From NCBI GenBank assembly GCA_963837455.1, contig CAWINM010000006.1:1-64000 (forward strand): a stretch of 64,000 nucleotides of DNA, written 5' to 3'. The DNA is from DASYQD01 sp963837455 (GTDB lineage: Bacteria > Acidobacteriota > Thermoanaerobaculia > Multivoradales > JAIOJS01). Below, piece by piece: positions 35,643-43,709 of this stretch. Under the pieces are notes generated by a model. That model worked only from the letters and a program-made list of their open reading frames with translations, had not been told where the DNA came from and did not search any database. The translations under genes and the position numbers were made by a program. How positions within the stretch are numbered: the stretch's first letter is position 1; each line of letters opens with the position of its first letter.

Positions 35643-36012
35643 TCAGGCCCACGCGGCGCTCGCGTGGCGGCGCCAGAGGGCGTACGAGAGACCCCAGAGC
35701 AGGCCGGTGGCCGCGGCGAAGCCCCACGCCTCGGGGCCATCTCCCACCGCGAGGTGGGCGAGGAGCGCCGAGCCGAGGGTGAAGGCGAAGCCGGCGTAGG
35801 CCCACTCCTTGAGCCACGCCGGCACGGACGCGAGCAGAAGCACGACGCCGAGGAGCTTCGCCCACGCGAGCTCCACCCGGAATGAGCTCGGGAAGCCGAG
35901 GTGCGCGAGCGCCGCCACCACCTGCGACAGGGACCGCAGCGCGTACGCGGTGAAGCCGATCTGCGGGCAGAAGAGCGCGGTGGCGACCCAGAAGCCGATG
36001 GCGATGGCTCTG
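35643..36012 (-). CDS. DoxX-like membrane protein, start codon unclear
   Basis: Homology begins near 36012 with RAIAIGFWVATALFCPQIGF, TAYALRSLSQVVAALAHLGF, then FRVELAWAKLLGVVLLLASV and KEWAYAGFAFTLGSALLAHL, ending in GDGPEAWGFAAATGLLWGLS. Four membrane segments match DoxX-like family proteins. In this frame there is no ATG, GTG or TTG before GTG 35921, which would lose the first 30 residues; a TGA lies further up. Either the start codon was mutated or translation begins at a rare codon. A C-terminal copy of the same gene lies at 15.0-15.2 kb. Confidence 0.75.
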
Positions 36013-36090
36013 GGGCGGCGGCCGAACGTGACCGACCGGCGGTGGCCGCGCCCCTCGTCCGGTCAGAAGGGGCCCGGCCTTCCTGGGCGC

Positions 36091-36484
36091 CTACCCGCGC
36101 GCGAGCTGGGTGAGCTGGATGCGGTTGCCGCAGGTGTCGTTGAGCATGGCGATCTTCGAGCCGGTCACGTCGGTGGGTGGCATGCGTGAACTCGGCGCCG
36201 CGGGCTTTGATCCGCTCGTAGTCGGCCTGCACGTCGTCGGTGAAGAACATGGCCGCCGGCTGGCTCTGCTTCGAACATCGCCTGCTGGTACGCTTGGCCG
36301 CCGGGTCGTCGTTCGACGCCAGCTGCAGCTCCGTGCCGTCCGGCTCCTCGGGCGAGGCCACCGTGAGCCAGCGATACGAGCCCTGGCTGAAGTCGGTCTT
36401 CTTCACGAATCCCAGCACCTCGGTGTAGAAGCGCAGCGCCTTCTCCTGGTCGTCCACGTAGACGCTGGTCAGCTTGATCTTCAT
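36091..36484 (-). pseudogene. VOC/glyoxalase family protein with several frameshifts
   Basis: ATG 36484 follows GGAGGAACCG and opens MKIKLTSVYVDDQEKALRFY, TEVLGFVKKTDFSQGSYRW. Around 36285-36310 the frame slips so that AYQQAMFEAE is off-frame, returns at AAMFFTDDVQADYERIK, then slips again near 36180 before VTGSKIAMLNDTCGNRIQ. Corrected, it is a normal 128-residue VOC protein ending LTQLARG at the TAG in 36091-36093. Three indels in 400 bases of otherwise well-conserved sequence suggest either sequencing error or very recent decay. Confidence 0.8.
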
Positions 36485-36562
36485 CGGTTCCTCCTTGGTC
36501 ACATGGGTCGTCGTTCGCTCCGTCAGACGTGGTGACGGATCCACGAGGGAGAAATGTGACCG

Positions 36563-37433
36563 ATGAGCGAGAGCGACTGGCTGGCGCAACGGTTCGAGGC
36601 GCACCGGACGCCACCTGCGGGCGGTGGCCTACCGCATGCTCGGCTCGTCGAGCGAGGCGGAGGACGCCGTCCAGGAGGCATGGCTGCGGCTGCAGCCGCG
36701 CCGACACGGCGGCGTCGAGAACCTGGGCGGCTGGCTGACGACCGTCGTCGCGCGCGTCTGCCTCGACATGCTCCGCTCGCGCAAGTCGCGGCGCGAGGAG
36801 CCGCTGCGCCGAGACGCGCCGGGCCGATCGCTACCGGCACGCGGCGACCGGCCCCGAGCAGGAGGCGCTCCTGGCCGACTCGGTCGGGCTCGCGCTGCTG
36901 GTGGTGCTCGAGACGCCTGGCGCCGGCCGAGCGCGTCGCCTTCGTCCTGCATGACATGTTCGCACGTGCCCTTCGAGGAGATCGCGCCGATCGTCGGGCG
37001 TTACGCCGCCGCGGCGCGGCAGCTCGCCAGCCGCGCGCGGCGCCGCGTGCGCGGCGGCCGAGGCGCCGGACGCCGATCGCGGTCGGCAGCGCGAGGTCGT
37101 CGAGGCCTTCCTGGCGGCCTCGCGCGCGGCGACTTCGAGGGGCTTCTCGCCGTCCTCGATCCGGACGTGGTAGTGCGCGCCGACATGGCGGCGGGGGCGC
37201 CGACCGAGGTCCACGGCGCGGCCGCCTGGGCGAAGGGGGCGGTCGCCTACGGGCAGCTCGCGAGGCTCGTGCGCCCGGCGGTCGTCAACGGGGCCATCGG
37301 CCTGGCGATGACCCAGCAGGGGCGGGTGGTGAGGGCGCTGACCTTCGAGATCGTCGACGGCAAGATCGCCGAGATCGAGGTCATCGGCAACCCGGCGCGG
37401 CTCGGCGAGCTCGAGGTATCGTTCGTCGACTGA
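36563..37433 (+). pseudogene. SigJ-type ECF sigma factor with several frameshifts
   Basis: The pieces read, over different frames: MSESDWLAQRFEAHRT, then LRAVAYRMLGSSSEAEDAVQ (sigma2), NLGGWLTTVVARVCLDMLRS, then EQEALLADSVGLALLVVLET, VPFEEIAPIVGR (sigma4) and AAARQLASRARRRVRG, and the C-terminal SnoaL-like domain LLAVLDPDVVVRADMAAGAP to VIGNPARLGELEVSFVD. This is the ECF41/SigJ layout in which the SnoaL domain controls activity. At least four indels separate the segments. It lies 32 bases before a globin gene. Not translatable as given. Confidence 0.8.
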
Positions 37434-37465
37434 GCGCGACGTGAAGCGGAGGTAGGCTGCTGACG

Positions 37466-37924
37466 ATGAGCGAGCGCGCGCCCACCTTGTTCGCGGCCCT
37501 CGGCGGTGCCGAGGGCGTGCTGCGGCTGGCCGCGGCGTGGCACGAACGGGCGTTGGCGGACGAGGTCGTGGCGCACGCCTTCAGCCACGGCTTCCACCCG
37601 CAGCACACCGAGCGGCTCGCCGCCTACTGGGGAGAGGCTCGGGGCGGTCCCGCGGCCTACAGCGATTGCTGCGGCGACGAGTCGTCGGTGGTCCGGATCC
37701 ACAGCGGCAACGGCGTCCACGAGGAGATGGACCGCCGGGCTATCGCCTGCTTCGATCAGGCGATGGACGACGTCGGGATCGCCGATCCGCCGCTGCGGCA
37801 CGTCCTCCACGACTACTTCGCGTGGGCGACGACGACCTCGATGGCGGCTTATCCGGCGGACGCGGCTCAGGTCCCCGACGGCCTGCGCATCCCTTGCTGG
37901 TCGTGGGACGGGCTGCAAGCCTGA
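37466..37924 (+). CDS. Truncated hemoglobin-like protein (group II type)
   Basis: A 152-residue globin-like protein: TLFAALGGAEGVLRLAAAWH, HPQHTERLAAYWGEARGGP, CGDESSVVRIHSGNGVHEEM and DYFAWATTTSMAAYP. The 2-over-2 helix pattern, the G-AYWGE-GGP loop and the later His (IHSGNG) fit truncated globins or close relatives; the heme-ligand assignment is tentative. It may bind oxygen or NO, or serve as a redox sensor. GTTGCTGACG precedes ATG 37466 without a strong ribosome site. The neighbour upstream is a frameshifted SigJ gene. Confidence 0.8.
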   Translation: MSERAPTLFAALGGAEGVLRLAAAWHERALADEVVAHAFSHGFHPQHTERLAAYWGEARGGPAAYSDCCGDESSVVRIHSGNGVHEEMDRRAIACFDQAMDDVGIADPPLRHVLHDYFAWATTTSMAAYPADAAQVPDGLRIPCWSWDGLQA

Positions 37925-38225
37925 GAGCCGCTGCCCGGGGCCATCGATATCGAGCTCGTACCTAACGTTGCCTCGAGCTCCGAAGAACCTGGCCCTCCGA
38001 GGCGCGGGGCCTCCGAGGCGAGCCTCTCGAGAGTCCGCGGCGACGCGGACGATGCCCCTCGCCTCCACCGCGGACCGAGCGGCTCGGCACCGAATGTGCG
38101 TGCGGGCGCTCCCGGAAGGAGGTGACCACGGCCGAGACCGACAGCGACCAGGTGGGCAATCTCAGGGGTCGACTGCTCGTTCCGCTGTTGAAGCAATAGC
38201 GAGGCCAAGCCTCTCGAGGTGGACG
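37925..38225. other. Intergenic region
   Basis: 301 bases with GCCTCCGAGGCG repeated twice (about 37996-38026) and no convincing ORF. It should hold the promoter for the NDH-2 gene. Confidence 0.5.
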
Positions 38226-39521
38226 ATGGACATCGTGGTACTGGGCGGTGGATTCGGCGGCGCGTCGACGGCGCGCCATCTCGAGCGCGCGTTCCGCGGC
38301 CGGCGGGACGTGGGCATCACGCTGGTCAGTCGCGAGAACTTCTTCGTGCTGACGCCGTTGCTCTTCGAGGCCTGCAGCGGCCGCCTGGAGCTCCGTCACT
38401 GCGCGCAACCGATTCGCTCGGTATTGCGGCAGACGCGCTTCATCGAAGCCACCGTCGACGGCGTCGACGTCGCGCGCCGGGTGGTCAGGGCCACGTCGCC
38501 GGACCGCACGACCTACGAGCTGCCCTATGACCATCTCGTCGTCGCCCTCGGCGCCTCCACCAACGAGCGGATGATCGCCGGCTCCTCCAACGCATTCACG
38601 TTCAAGACGATGGCGGATGCCCTGCTGTTGCGAAACCACCTCATCGAGCAGTTCGAGCGGGCGGATGCGGCGATCGACACGGCCCAGCGCAAGGGGTGCC
38701 TCACGATCGTGGTGGTCGGCGGTGGGTTGGTCGGCGTCGAGCTGCTCGGCGAGCTCAGCGCCTTCGCCGACGACGTGCTGCGCTTCTACCCGCGCATCCG
38801 CCGCGACGAGGTCTGCTTCCGCCTCTTCGAAGCCGGCGAGCGGATCCTTCCCGAGATCGAGGCCAGCCTGGGTGAAGTGGCCCTGCGCGTGCTGCAACGG
38901 CGCGGTGCCGACATCCGGACGAGGACGCCGGTCCGCTCCATCGAGCCCGGGCGCGTCCATCTCGCGAACGAAGTGGTCGCAGCCAGGACCATAGTGCTTG
39001 CCGCCGGCATCGTGCCGAGTGCCGTCGCAGCGACCCTTCCCGTCGTCCACGACCAGCGCGGTCGCGTGGCGGTGGATGGGACGATGCGCAGCATCAGTCA
39101 TCCCAGCGTCTGGGCGCTCGGCGATTGCGCCGCCATCCCCGGGCCGGACGGCCGTCCGTATCCGGCCCTGGCCCAGCACGCCATCCGCGAAGCACGACAG
39201 CTGGCGCGGAACATCGAGGCCGTCGACTCGGGGAGGGCGCCCGCGCCCTTCGTCTTCCGGCCGCTCGGCACCCTCGCGTCGCTCGGTCACACGCGCGCCG
39301 TCGCCCTGGTCCTGGGCGTTCGTCTCACCGGCTTCCCGGCGTGGTGGTTCCGGCGAACCTACTACCTGTTCCAGATGCCGCGCTGGGAGCGCCGACTGCG
39401 CATCGTCCTGGACTGGACGATCGGCCTGTTCTTTCGCCCGGACATTACGAAGGTCGAGCTGCAGCCGGAGCTCGCCCGCGAGGTGGCGGCTGGCGAGGTG
39501 GCTGGCACTTCCAGAGGGTGA
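38226..39521 (+). CDS. Type II NADH dehydrogenase (NAD(P)/FAD oxidoreductase)
   Basis: A 431-residue flavoprotein. The FAD Rossmann motif MDIVVLGGGFGGASTARHLE opens the protein, and NFFVLTPLLFEACSGRLE is typical for NDH-2. The NAD(P)H Rossmann motif is TIVVVGGGLVGVELLGELS. HPSVWALGDCAAIPGPDG binds FAD, PALAQHAIREARQLARNI follows, and the end has LFFRPDITKVELQ. It transfers electrons from NADH to quinone at the membrane without proton pumping. GGTGGACG precedes ATG 38226; a much longer in-frame extension upstream is not protein-like. Confidence 0.93.
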   Translation: MDIVVLGGGFGGASTARHLERAFRGRRDVGITLVSRENFFVLTPLLFEACSGRLELRHCAQPIRSVLRQTRFIEATVDGVDVARRVVRATSPDRTTYELPYDHLVVALGASTNERMIAGSSNAFTFKTMADALLLRNHLIEQFERADAAIDTAQRKGCLTIVVVGGGLVGVELLGELSAFADDVLRFYPRIRRDEVCFRLFEAGERILPEIEASLGEVALRVLQRRGADIRTRTPVRSIEPGRVHLANEVVAARTIVLAAGIVPSAVAATLPVVHDQRGRVAVDGTMRSISHPSVWALGDCAAIPGPDGRPYPALAQHAIREARQLARNIEAVDSGRAPAPFVFRPLGTLASLGHTRAVALVLGVRLTGFPAWWFRRTYYLFQMPRWERRLRIVLDWTIGLFFRPDITKVELQPELAREVAAGEVAGTSRG

Positions 39522-39731
39522 CGCCAGCTCGTCGTGCGAGCGTGCCAAGCCCGCGAGGCTCCATCCAAGGGCACGTCGCACGACACGATGGAAAGGGGAG
39601 ATCCGATGCTGCCGGTTTCGCGTCAGGGGGCCGAGGCAGACTCCCGTTTTTCCAGGGGGCTTCGCGGGCGCCGAGTGCCATGCGGGCGCCGACCTCCTGG
39701 CGCCGACGGCCACCTGAGAGCACGCGATCGA

Positions 39732-40166
39732 CTACGAGGCGACGAAGGGTCCGACGAGCTTCACACCGGGGAAGCGAAGGAAGTCCCGGTCGGCGCTGCA
39801 GATCGGAGCCGCCAGCTCCAGCGCCTGCGCGGCGATGTGGGCGTCGGTCGTCAGGTTGCCCGCCGTTCCCGCGGTGGCGAGCAACGTCCGCAGCACCGCC
39901 CAGTGCCCCGGGCCGGGCGAAACCGGCTGCACTGCCGGCAGCGAGAGCCACTCGTCGACGTAGGCGAGGGCCGCCGCCGCCGGCAGCGGGTGGCGCACGA
40001 TCGCCGGCCTCGTGACCAGGCGCACGAAGGCGAGGAGCACGATCCACGGTAGGCCGATGGGCTCGAAGCCCGCGAACGCCTGCTCCAGCCACTCCCGTGC
40101 CGGCGGGTGCTGTGGCGAGTCCTCGTCGATGGCGTAGATGAGGACGTTGGCGTCGACGAGGATCAC
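39732..40166 (-). CDS. vapC: VapC-type PIN-domain toxin
   Basis: A 144-residue PIN ribonuclease. Acidic residues are in MILVDANVLIYAIDED (D5), GNLTTDAHIAAQALELAAP (D in the third motif) and ICSADRDFLRFPGVKLV. The ATG overlaps the antitoxin stop in ATGA (40163-40166). VapC toxins cleave tRNA or rRNA when not bound by antitoxin. Intact and full length. The stretch between it and the NDH-2 gene (39522-39731) has no recognisable gene. Confidence 0.93.
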   Translation of the reverse strand: MILVDANVLIYAIDEDSPQHPPAREWLEQAFAGFEPIGLPWIVLLAFVRLVTRPAIVRHPLPAAAALAYVDEWLSLPAVQPVSPGPGHWAVLRTLLATAGTAGNLTTDAHIAAQALELAAPICSADRDFLRFPGVKLVGPFVAS

Positions 40167-40426
40167 TTGCGTAGCGCCAACTTCCTCGCCCAGTCCTCGT
40201 CTTCGAGAGCCGCGGCGAGCCGCACCGCCTTCGTCAGGTCGACGCCCTCTTGCGCTCCACCGAGCGAGACCGGGCGCAGACGGTAGCGCTTGGGACGCGC
40301 GGTGCCGGCGGCGAGGCCGCGGGCGATCGCCTCGTTGACGACGGCCTTGAACGGGCGACCGCTCGCCGCCGCGCGCTTCTTGAGCTCGCGCGCCAAGCTC
40401 TCGTCGAGCGTCAGTGTGGTTCGCAC
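40163..40426 (-). CDS. vapB: VapB-type antitoxin
   Basis: An 87-residue protein starting at GTG 40426 with a ribbon-helix-helix (MRTTLTLDESLARELKKRAA, FKAVVNEAIARGLAAG) and a C-terminal toxin-binding tail with LAAALEDEDWARKLALRK. It neutralises the downstream VapC and usually autoregulates. The candidate -10 box TATGAT (minus strand, 40438-40433) is only about seven bases from GTG, so the mRNA may be leaderless. GATGCTATGATGC around it could also be operator sequence. Confidence 0.9.
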   Translation of the reverse strand: MRTTLTLDESLARELKKRAAASGRPFKAVVNEAIARGLAAGTARPKRYRLRPVSLGGAQEGVDLTKAVRLAAALEDEDWARKLALRK

Positions 40427-40432
40427 GCAGGC

Positions 40433-40438
40433 ATCATA
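40433..40438 (-). promoter_or_regulatory. Candidate -10 box of vapBC
   Basis: TATGAT on the minus strand within GATGCTATGATGC. The -35 region is weak. The close distance to the GTG suggests a leaderless transcript. Confidence 0.45.
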
Positions 40439-40690
40439 GCATCAACCAAGGCACGACAGGCCGAGCCTCGCCGAGCGTAGTGGCTCGGCAGGGGGAGCCT
40501 TCTAGATGAGTCTCTCGCCGCGCCGTCTGCGGGTGGAAGTACCGCCAAGAAGAGTGGAACAGGGCTGAGTTTGGCGACGACAGCGTGTAGTTGGCGTGAA
40601 CTGTCACACGAGGAGGGTGGAAAATTGCCTTCTATGTCCGGCTCCTCTTGTAGGGGGACCTCTGTTCACTGGACGAGAGGAGGCACTCGT

Positions 40691-41353
40691 ATGAGGCGGT
40701 CGCTAATCATGCCGGTGGGTGTGGTGCTACTAGGCCTGGTGTGCTTCTGTGTCGGCTACGCGTGCGCTCAGGAAGCCGGGCCGCGCACCGGCACGTCGCC
40801 CCGATCGACAACGCCAGCTGCCGATGCAGAAGTCTCGAAGGGCTACCCCAGCGGCGCGCCCGAGCCGCAAATAGCCCTCCCGGCGGATCCGGGTGCCGAA
40901 GTGCTGAGCGTGAGCGTTGAGGCGGCGTTGGGCAAAGCGCATTACTCCTTGAAGGCAGATGGGACGCTGGCGGTGACCGGGGAGCGAGCGGGCCGGGCCA
41001 CTCCTCGCAAGACGGCCGCGCTTCCCGCTGCAAGGGTCCTGGAAATCGTTCGCACGATCGTGACGCCGCACACCATCGAGGAACCTGCGACGACGATCCA
41101 AAAGGAGTTCAGCACTCTCACGTGTGGTGACACCGATGCCGCGTGCGTGTATGTCGTCATCGACCTTCAAAGCTACAAGCGCGGTGGGCACCAGGAAGCC
41201 CTCGTTCACCGGGCGTGGTCGGCCACCTATCCGAGCGGTCGCCTGATACAGCGACTGCCGGACATTGGCGTCAAGCAGTCCTACGGCGCGCTAGCGAAGC
41301 TTCTCGAGCAGCTACGAGTCGAAAAGGCCGCCATGGAGGGGAGGAAGCCGTGA
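40691..41353 (+). CDS. Secreted protein of unknown function
   Basis: A 220-residue protein from ATG 40691, preceded by GAGAGGAGG. The signal peptide is SLIMPVGVVLLGLVCFCVGY. The mature part has ALGKAHYSLKADGTLAVTG, EPATTIQKEFSTLTCGDTD and HRAWSATYPSGRLIQRLPD. Two cysteines near residue 157 may pair. No family recognised. The stop codon overlaps the ATG of the next secreted protein by one base (TGATG at 41351-41355), so the two are one operon. Confidence 0.75.
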   Translation: MRRSLIMPVGVVLLGLVCFCVGYACAQEAGPRTGTSPRSTTPAADAEVSKGYPSGAPEPQIALPADPGAEVLSVSVEAALGKAHYSLKADGTLAVTGERAGRATPRKTAALPAARVLEIVRTIVTPHTIEEPATTIQKEFSTLTCGDTDAACVYVVIDLQSYKRGGHQEALVHRAWSATYPSGRLIQRLPDIGVKQSYGALAKLLEQLRVEKAAMEGRKP

Positions 41354-42394
41354 TGCGCAGGGGGCCGTTGCTCATCGCGTCGCTGCTGCTGCTCTCCTTC
41401 TGGTTCTGGTTGCCAACTGCGGCTGGCGCCGGAACTTACTTCTTGGTCGAGCGAGACGTCCGGACGAACGACCCAACGCTCCAAGGGAACTACGGGCCGT
41501 ACACGATCGTGCACCCCCTCGGCTACACGGGCGCCGGGGGCACAGTCACGGTGAACATCTGCGTGACGCCGGGCTCCGAGACGCTCATCCCGGCAATCCA
41601 GTGGGCCATTCAGACCTGGAATGCACTCAAGCCGCGTTACGGCAACTGTCCCAACTGCTACGTGTGGGAGCAGGAACGACGTGCCGGAGAAGGCGCTCCC
41701 TCCGGGTCCAGCGTGCACTGTGGCCTGTTGTCCCGCTTGCCCGGACCCGTCTACATGTCCAAACGTTGCGCAGCAGGTGCAAAGCATCACCTGGTTCCGC
41801 CGGCCGGACAACAACCCGATCGTGATCGACAGCACGGTGATCGACAGCAGCACCTTCTCGAGATCGCTCACCAATCTCCCTCCGGGCCACCACTACGGGG
41901 CCAACGCGAACGCGCTCGCGTCCTACCACCAGTTTGGTCAGGCGAACACCGAGAACGTCATGTACAGCGCTCTCTTCGCCGGCTCACGCTGGCTCGGCCT
42001 CGTGGCTGACGACGTCAACATGGTCAAGATGGCCGACACCGGCTCGGATCGCCTAGCGAATACTGCTGATGACTACCAAGTCGTGCTGGCGTATACCGAC
42101 GACTGTTCGACCGCGCAGGTCGAGGCTTTTTGGGATTCGAGCATGCCCACGGACCCCTTGCTGCTCGGGCTATGTGAGCCGGATGCGAGACTCCTTCCCT
42201 CATTCAGCCAGACCGGCTTCGTCATCCATCGCACCCTGACGCCGCCCTCTGGCCTCACCTCGCTTTTGCTCGGGTTCAATCCAAACCTGCCGAATTCGCA
42301 CTGGCCCAACTCCCCCTGGGATTACGCGATCACGATTTCGTTCGGCAACTTCGAGATCGGAGGTCTGAGCGAGTGGAGCGCTGTCTCCCCTTAG
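41353..42394 (+). pseudogene. Secreted protein with C-terminal tag, one frameshift
   Basis: ATG 41353 opens a signal peptide (LLIASLLLLSFWFWLPTAAGA) and a domain with TYFLVERDVRTND, TVNICVTPGSETLIPAIQWA, IQTWNALKPRYGNCPNCYVW. After about 41665 the natural sequence is in another frame: RNDVPEKALPPGPACTVACC, NANALASYHQFGQANTEN and SRWLGLVADDVNMVKM, to the stop at 42394. The paired-Cys segment and the IPAIQWAIQTWN opening recall secreted metallopeptidase-like proteins, but no HExxH is seen. The end FGNFEIGGLSEWSAVSP resembles the DGFESG-W tag. About 346 residues if corrected. Confidence 0.7.
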
Positions 42395-42411
42395 GCCGGC
42401 GCTCACCGTTC

Positions 42412-42782
42412 GACGCGGTCGCCGAAGAGTGGTCGTAACTGCTCGCCGCGGCCCGTCGCGGTCGGCACGAGGCGAGGCGCCAGTCGACAGATCAGAAGGG
42501 GAGAGTGATCTTGTCGGGCTCGCCGAGGGCAGCTTCGAGGGCCTGGTGGGAGCAGCGGTGCAATCCGCTCCTGCCGCAGGGCGCGATGTAGCTGCGGATC
42601 CCCGCGGGCTTCGAGGGTGATCTCTCGTTGGCGGTCGTAGAGCTCGCCGATGCCGTGCACCGCCCAACGACGCAGGCCCTTGCGCGTACTGCCGCGCCAG
42701 CTGCTGCAGCGCCTCCGAGTACCGCAACACCCCCCCCGATTCGCCGCCTCACGCCGAAACCTCTCCACCACCTCTTGCATCG
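42412..42782 (-). pseudogene. Degenerate ORF of unknown origin
   Basis: On the minus strand MQEVVERFRREAANRGG, then in another frame LRYSEALQQLARQYAQG, then again GLRRWAVHGIGELYDRQREI. The opening resembles helical N-termini of transposase accessory proteins, and the pieces appear frameshifted. No reliable family. The region 42783-43132 contains no recognised gene. Confidence 0.3.
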
Positions 42783-43132
42783 CTGCCTCCTTTCGGAAGC
42801 AACGATGCCAGCTACCACCACCGCAGTCGAGACGGGTCGCGGCGAGGAGTTACGCTCGCAGATGCAGAGCAGGCCCCGATGCCTCGACACGCCCTGTCGC
42901 CAATAGGGTGTGCGCGCCGCGAGTTGGGGCTTCCTGTGCACCTACGAGACGCCGGCAACCGCCGAGCGCTTCTTCGGCCAAGGGATGAAGAGGAGCGGGA
43001 GCGCCCCACCCACCACGGCGCCCGCCGCGAGGCGGGTGGGTGAGCGAGGAGCGCGCCGGCGACACAGGCGGCGAGGAGAACGGCGCGGCCAAGTGGCACC
43101 TCCTCCCTCCTCGCCTGACTCGATCGCAGGCA

Positions 43133-43237
43133 GACGGCTGGCATCGCCGTTGCTTTCTACTCCCATGCGGCTGCGCGGAGCGACGAGCTCCGGTGCGTCT
43201 TGGGCAGCGCGCGAGAAAGAACGACAAGCAGGAGTGA
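43133..43237 (+). repeat. 105-bp promoter/leader repeat, copy 1
   Basis: From GACGGCTGGCATCGCCGTTG to GACAAGCAGGAGTGAA, about 80 percent identical to 51044-51148. It contains the sigma-54-type promoter and the leader up to the ribosome site. Confidence 0.85.
43139..43154 (+). promoter_or_regulatory. Sigma-54-type promoter upstream of csbD-like gene
   Basis: TGGCATCGCCGTTGCT matches the RpoN consensus TGGCAY-N5-TTGCW with the GG (43140-43141) and GC (43152-43153) elements ten bases apart. Transcription would start near 43165, giving about 80 bases of leader. The same 16-mer occurs at 51050. Confidence 0.7.
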
Positions 43238-43243
43238 AAAGCG

Positions 43244-43522
43244 ATGAATCAGGACATTCTTGCCGGCAACTGGAAGCAGCTGCGCGGCCAGCTGCGGGAG
43301 ACCTGGGGCAGCCTCACCGGCGATGACGTCGATCGCATCGCTGGCAGCGGCGAGCGCCTCGCCGGCGCGTTGCAGGAGCGCTACGGCTGGACGAAGGACG
43401 AGGCGGCGCGCCGCGTCTCCGACTTCGTGGCGCGGTTCGGAGCGCGTGGCGAGAGCGAGAAGCGGGCACCGGAGAAGGCCCGCCAAAGCTCGACGCACGA
43501 GAACGAGGAGGCACGATCGTGA
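43244..43522 (+). CDS. CsbD-family stress protein
   Basis: A 92-residue protein: MNQDILAGNWKQLRGQLRE, WGSLTGDDVDRIAGSGERL, YGWTKDEAARRVSDFVARFG, then a basic tail. The N-WKQLRGQ-x-WG-LT-DD pattern defines CsbD proteins, small general-stress proteins of unknown mechanism. AGGAGTGAAAAGCG precedes ATG. Its stop overlaps the GTG of the downstream BON fragment (43519-43522). The sigma-54 promoter lies 105 bases upstream, so expression is probably under RpoN and an enhancer-binding protein. Confidence 0.92.
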   Translation: MNQDILAGNWKQLRGQLRETWGSLTGDDVDRIAGSGERLAGALQERYGWTKDEAARRVSDFVARFGARGESEKRAPEKARQSSTHENEEARS

Positions 43523-43656
43523 GGCGCAGCTACCTGACGACGTTGCTCTTGGTGGCGGTGCTCGTGGCCGGCAGCTCGGCGGCACACGCCACCGGCACGG
43601 TCTCCGACGCCACCCTCACCCTGAAGGCACTGAGCTGTCGTGTTGGAGGAGAGTGA
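43519..43656 (+). pseudogene. Truncated BON-domain periplasmic protein
   Basis: GTG 43519 (overlapping the csbD stop in GTGA) opens RRSYLTTLLLVAVLVAGSSA, then HATGTVSDATLTLKA. The first 36 codons match the complete BON protein at 51.2 kb almost exactly, then the frame diverges and stops at 43654-43656, only 54 bases before the convergent permease gene ends. The BON domains themselves are missing. The insertion or deletion that placed the permease here probably truncated it. Confidence 0.88.
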
Positions 43657-43709
43657 GGGCACCCCCGCAGCGCGGGTGCGGGAACGGGGGGAGGCCCTTC
43701 GTGGGTCGC

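Noticed and set aside
39522..39731. Short frames after the NDH-2 gene
   Set aside because: No recognisable domain or ribosome site; probably decayed sequence.
40499..40690. Possible small gene or regulatory RNA upstream of the secreted-protein operon
   Set aside because: No conserved structure or coding signal could be supported; treated as promoter region.
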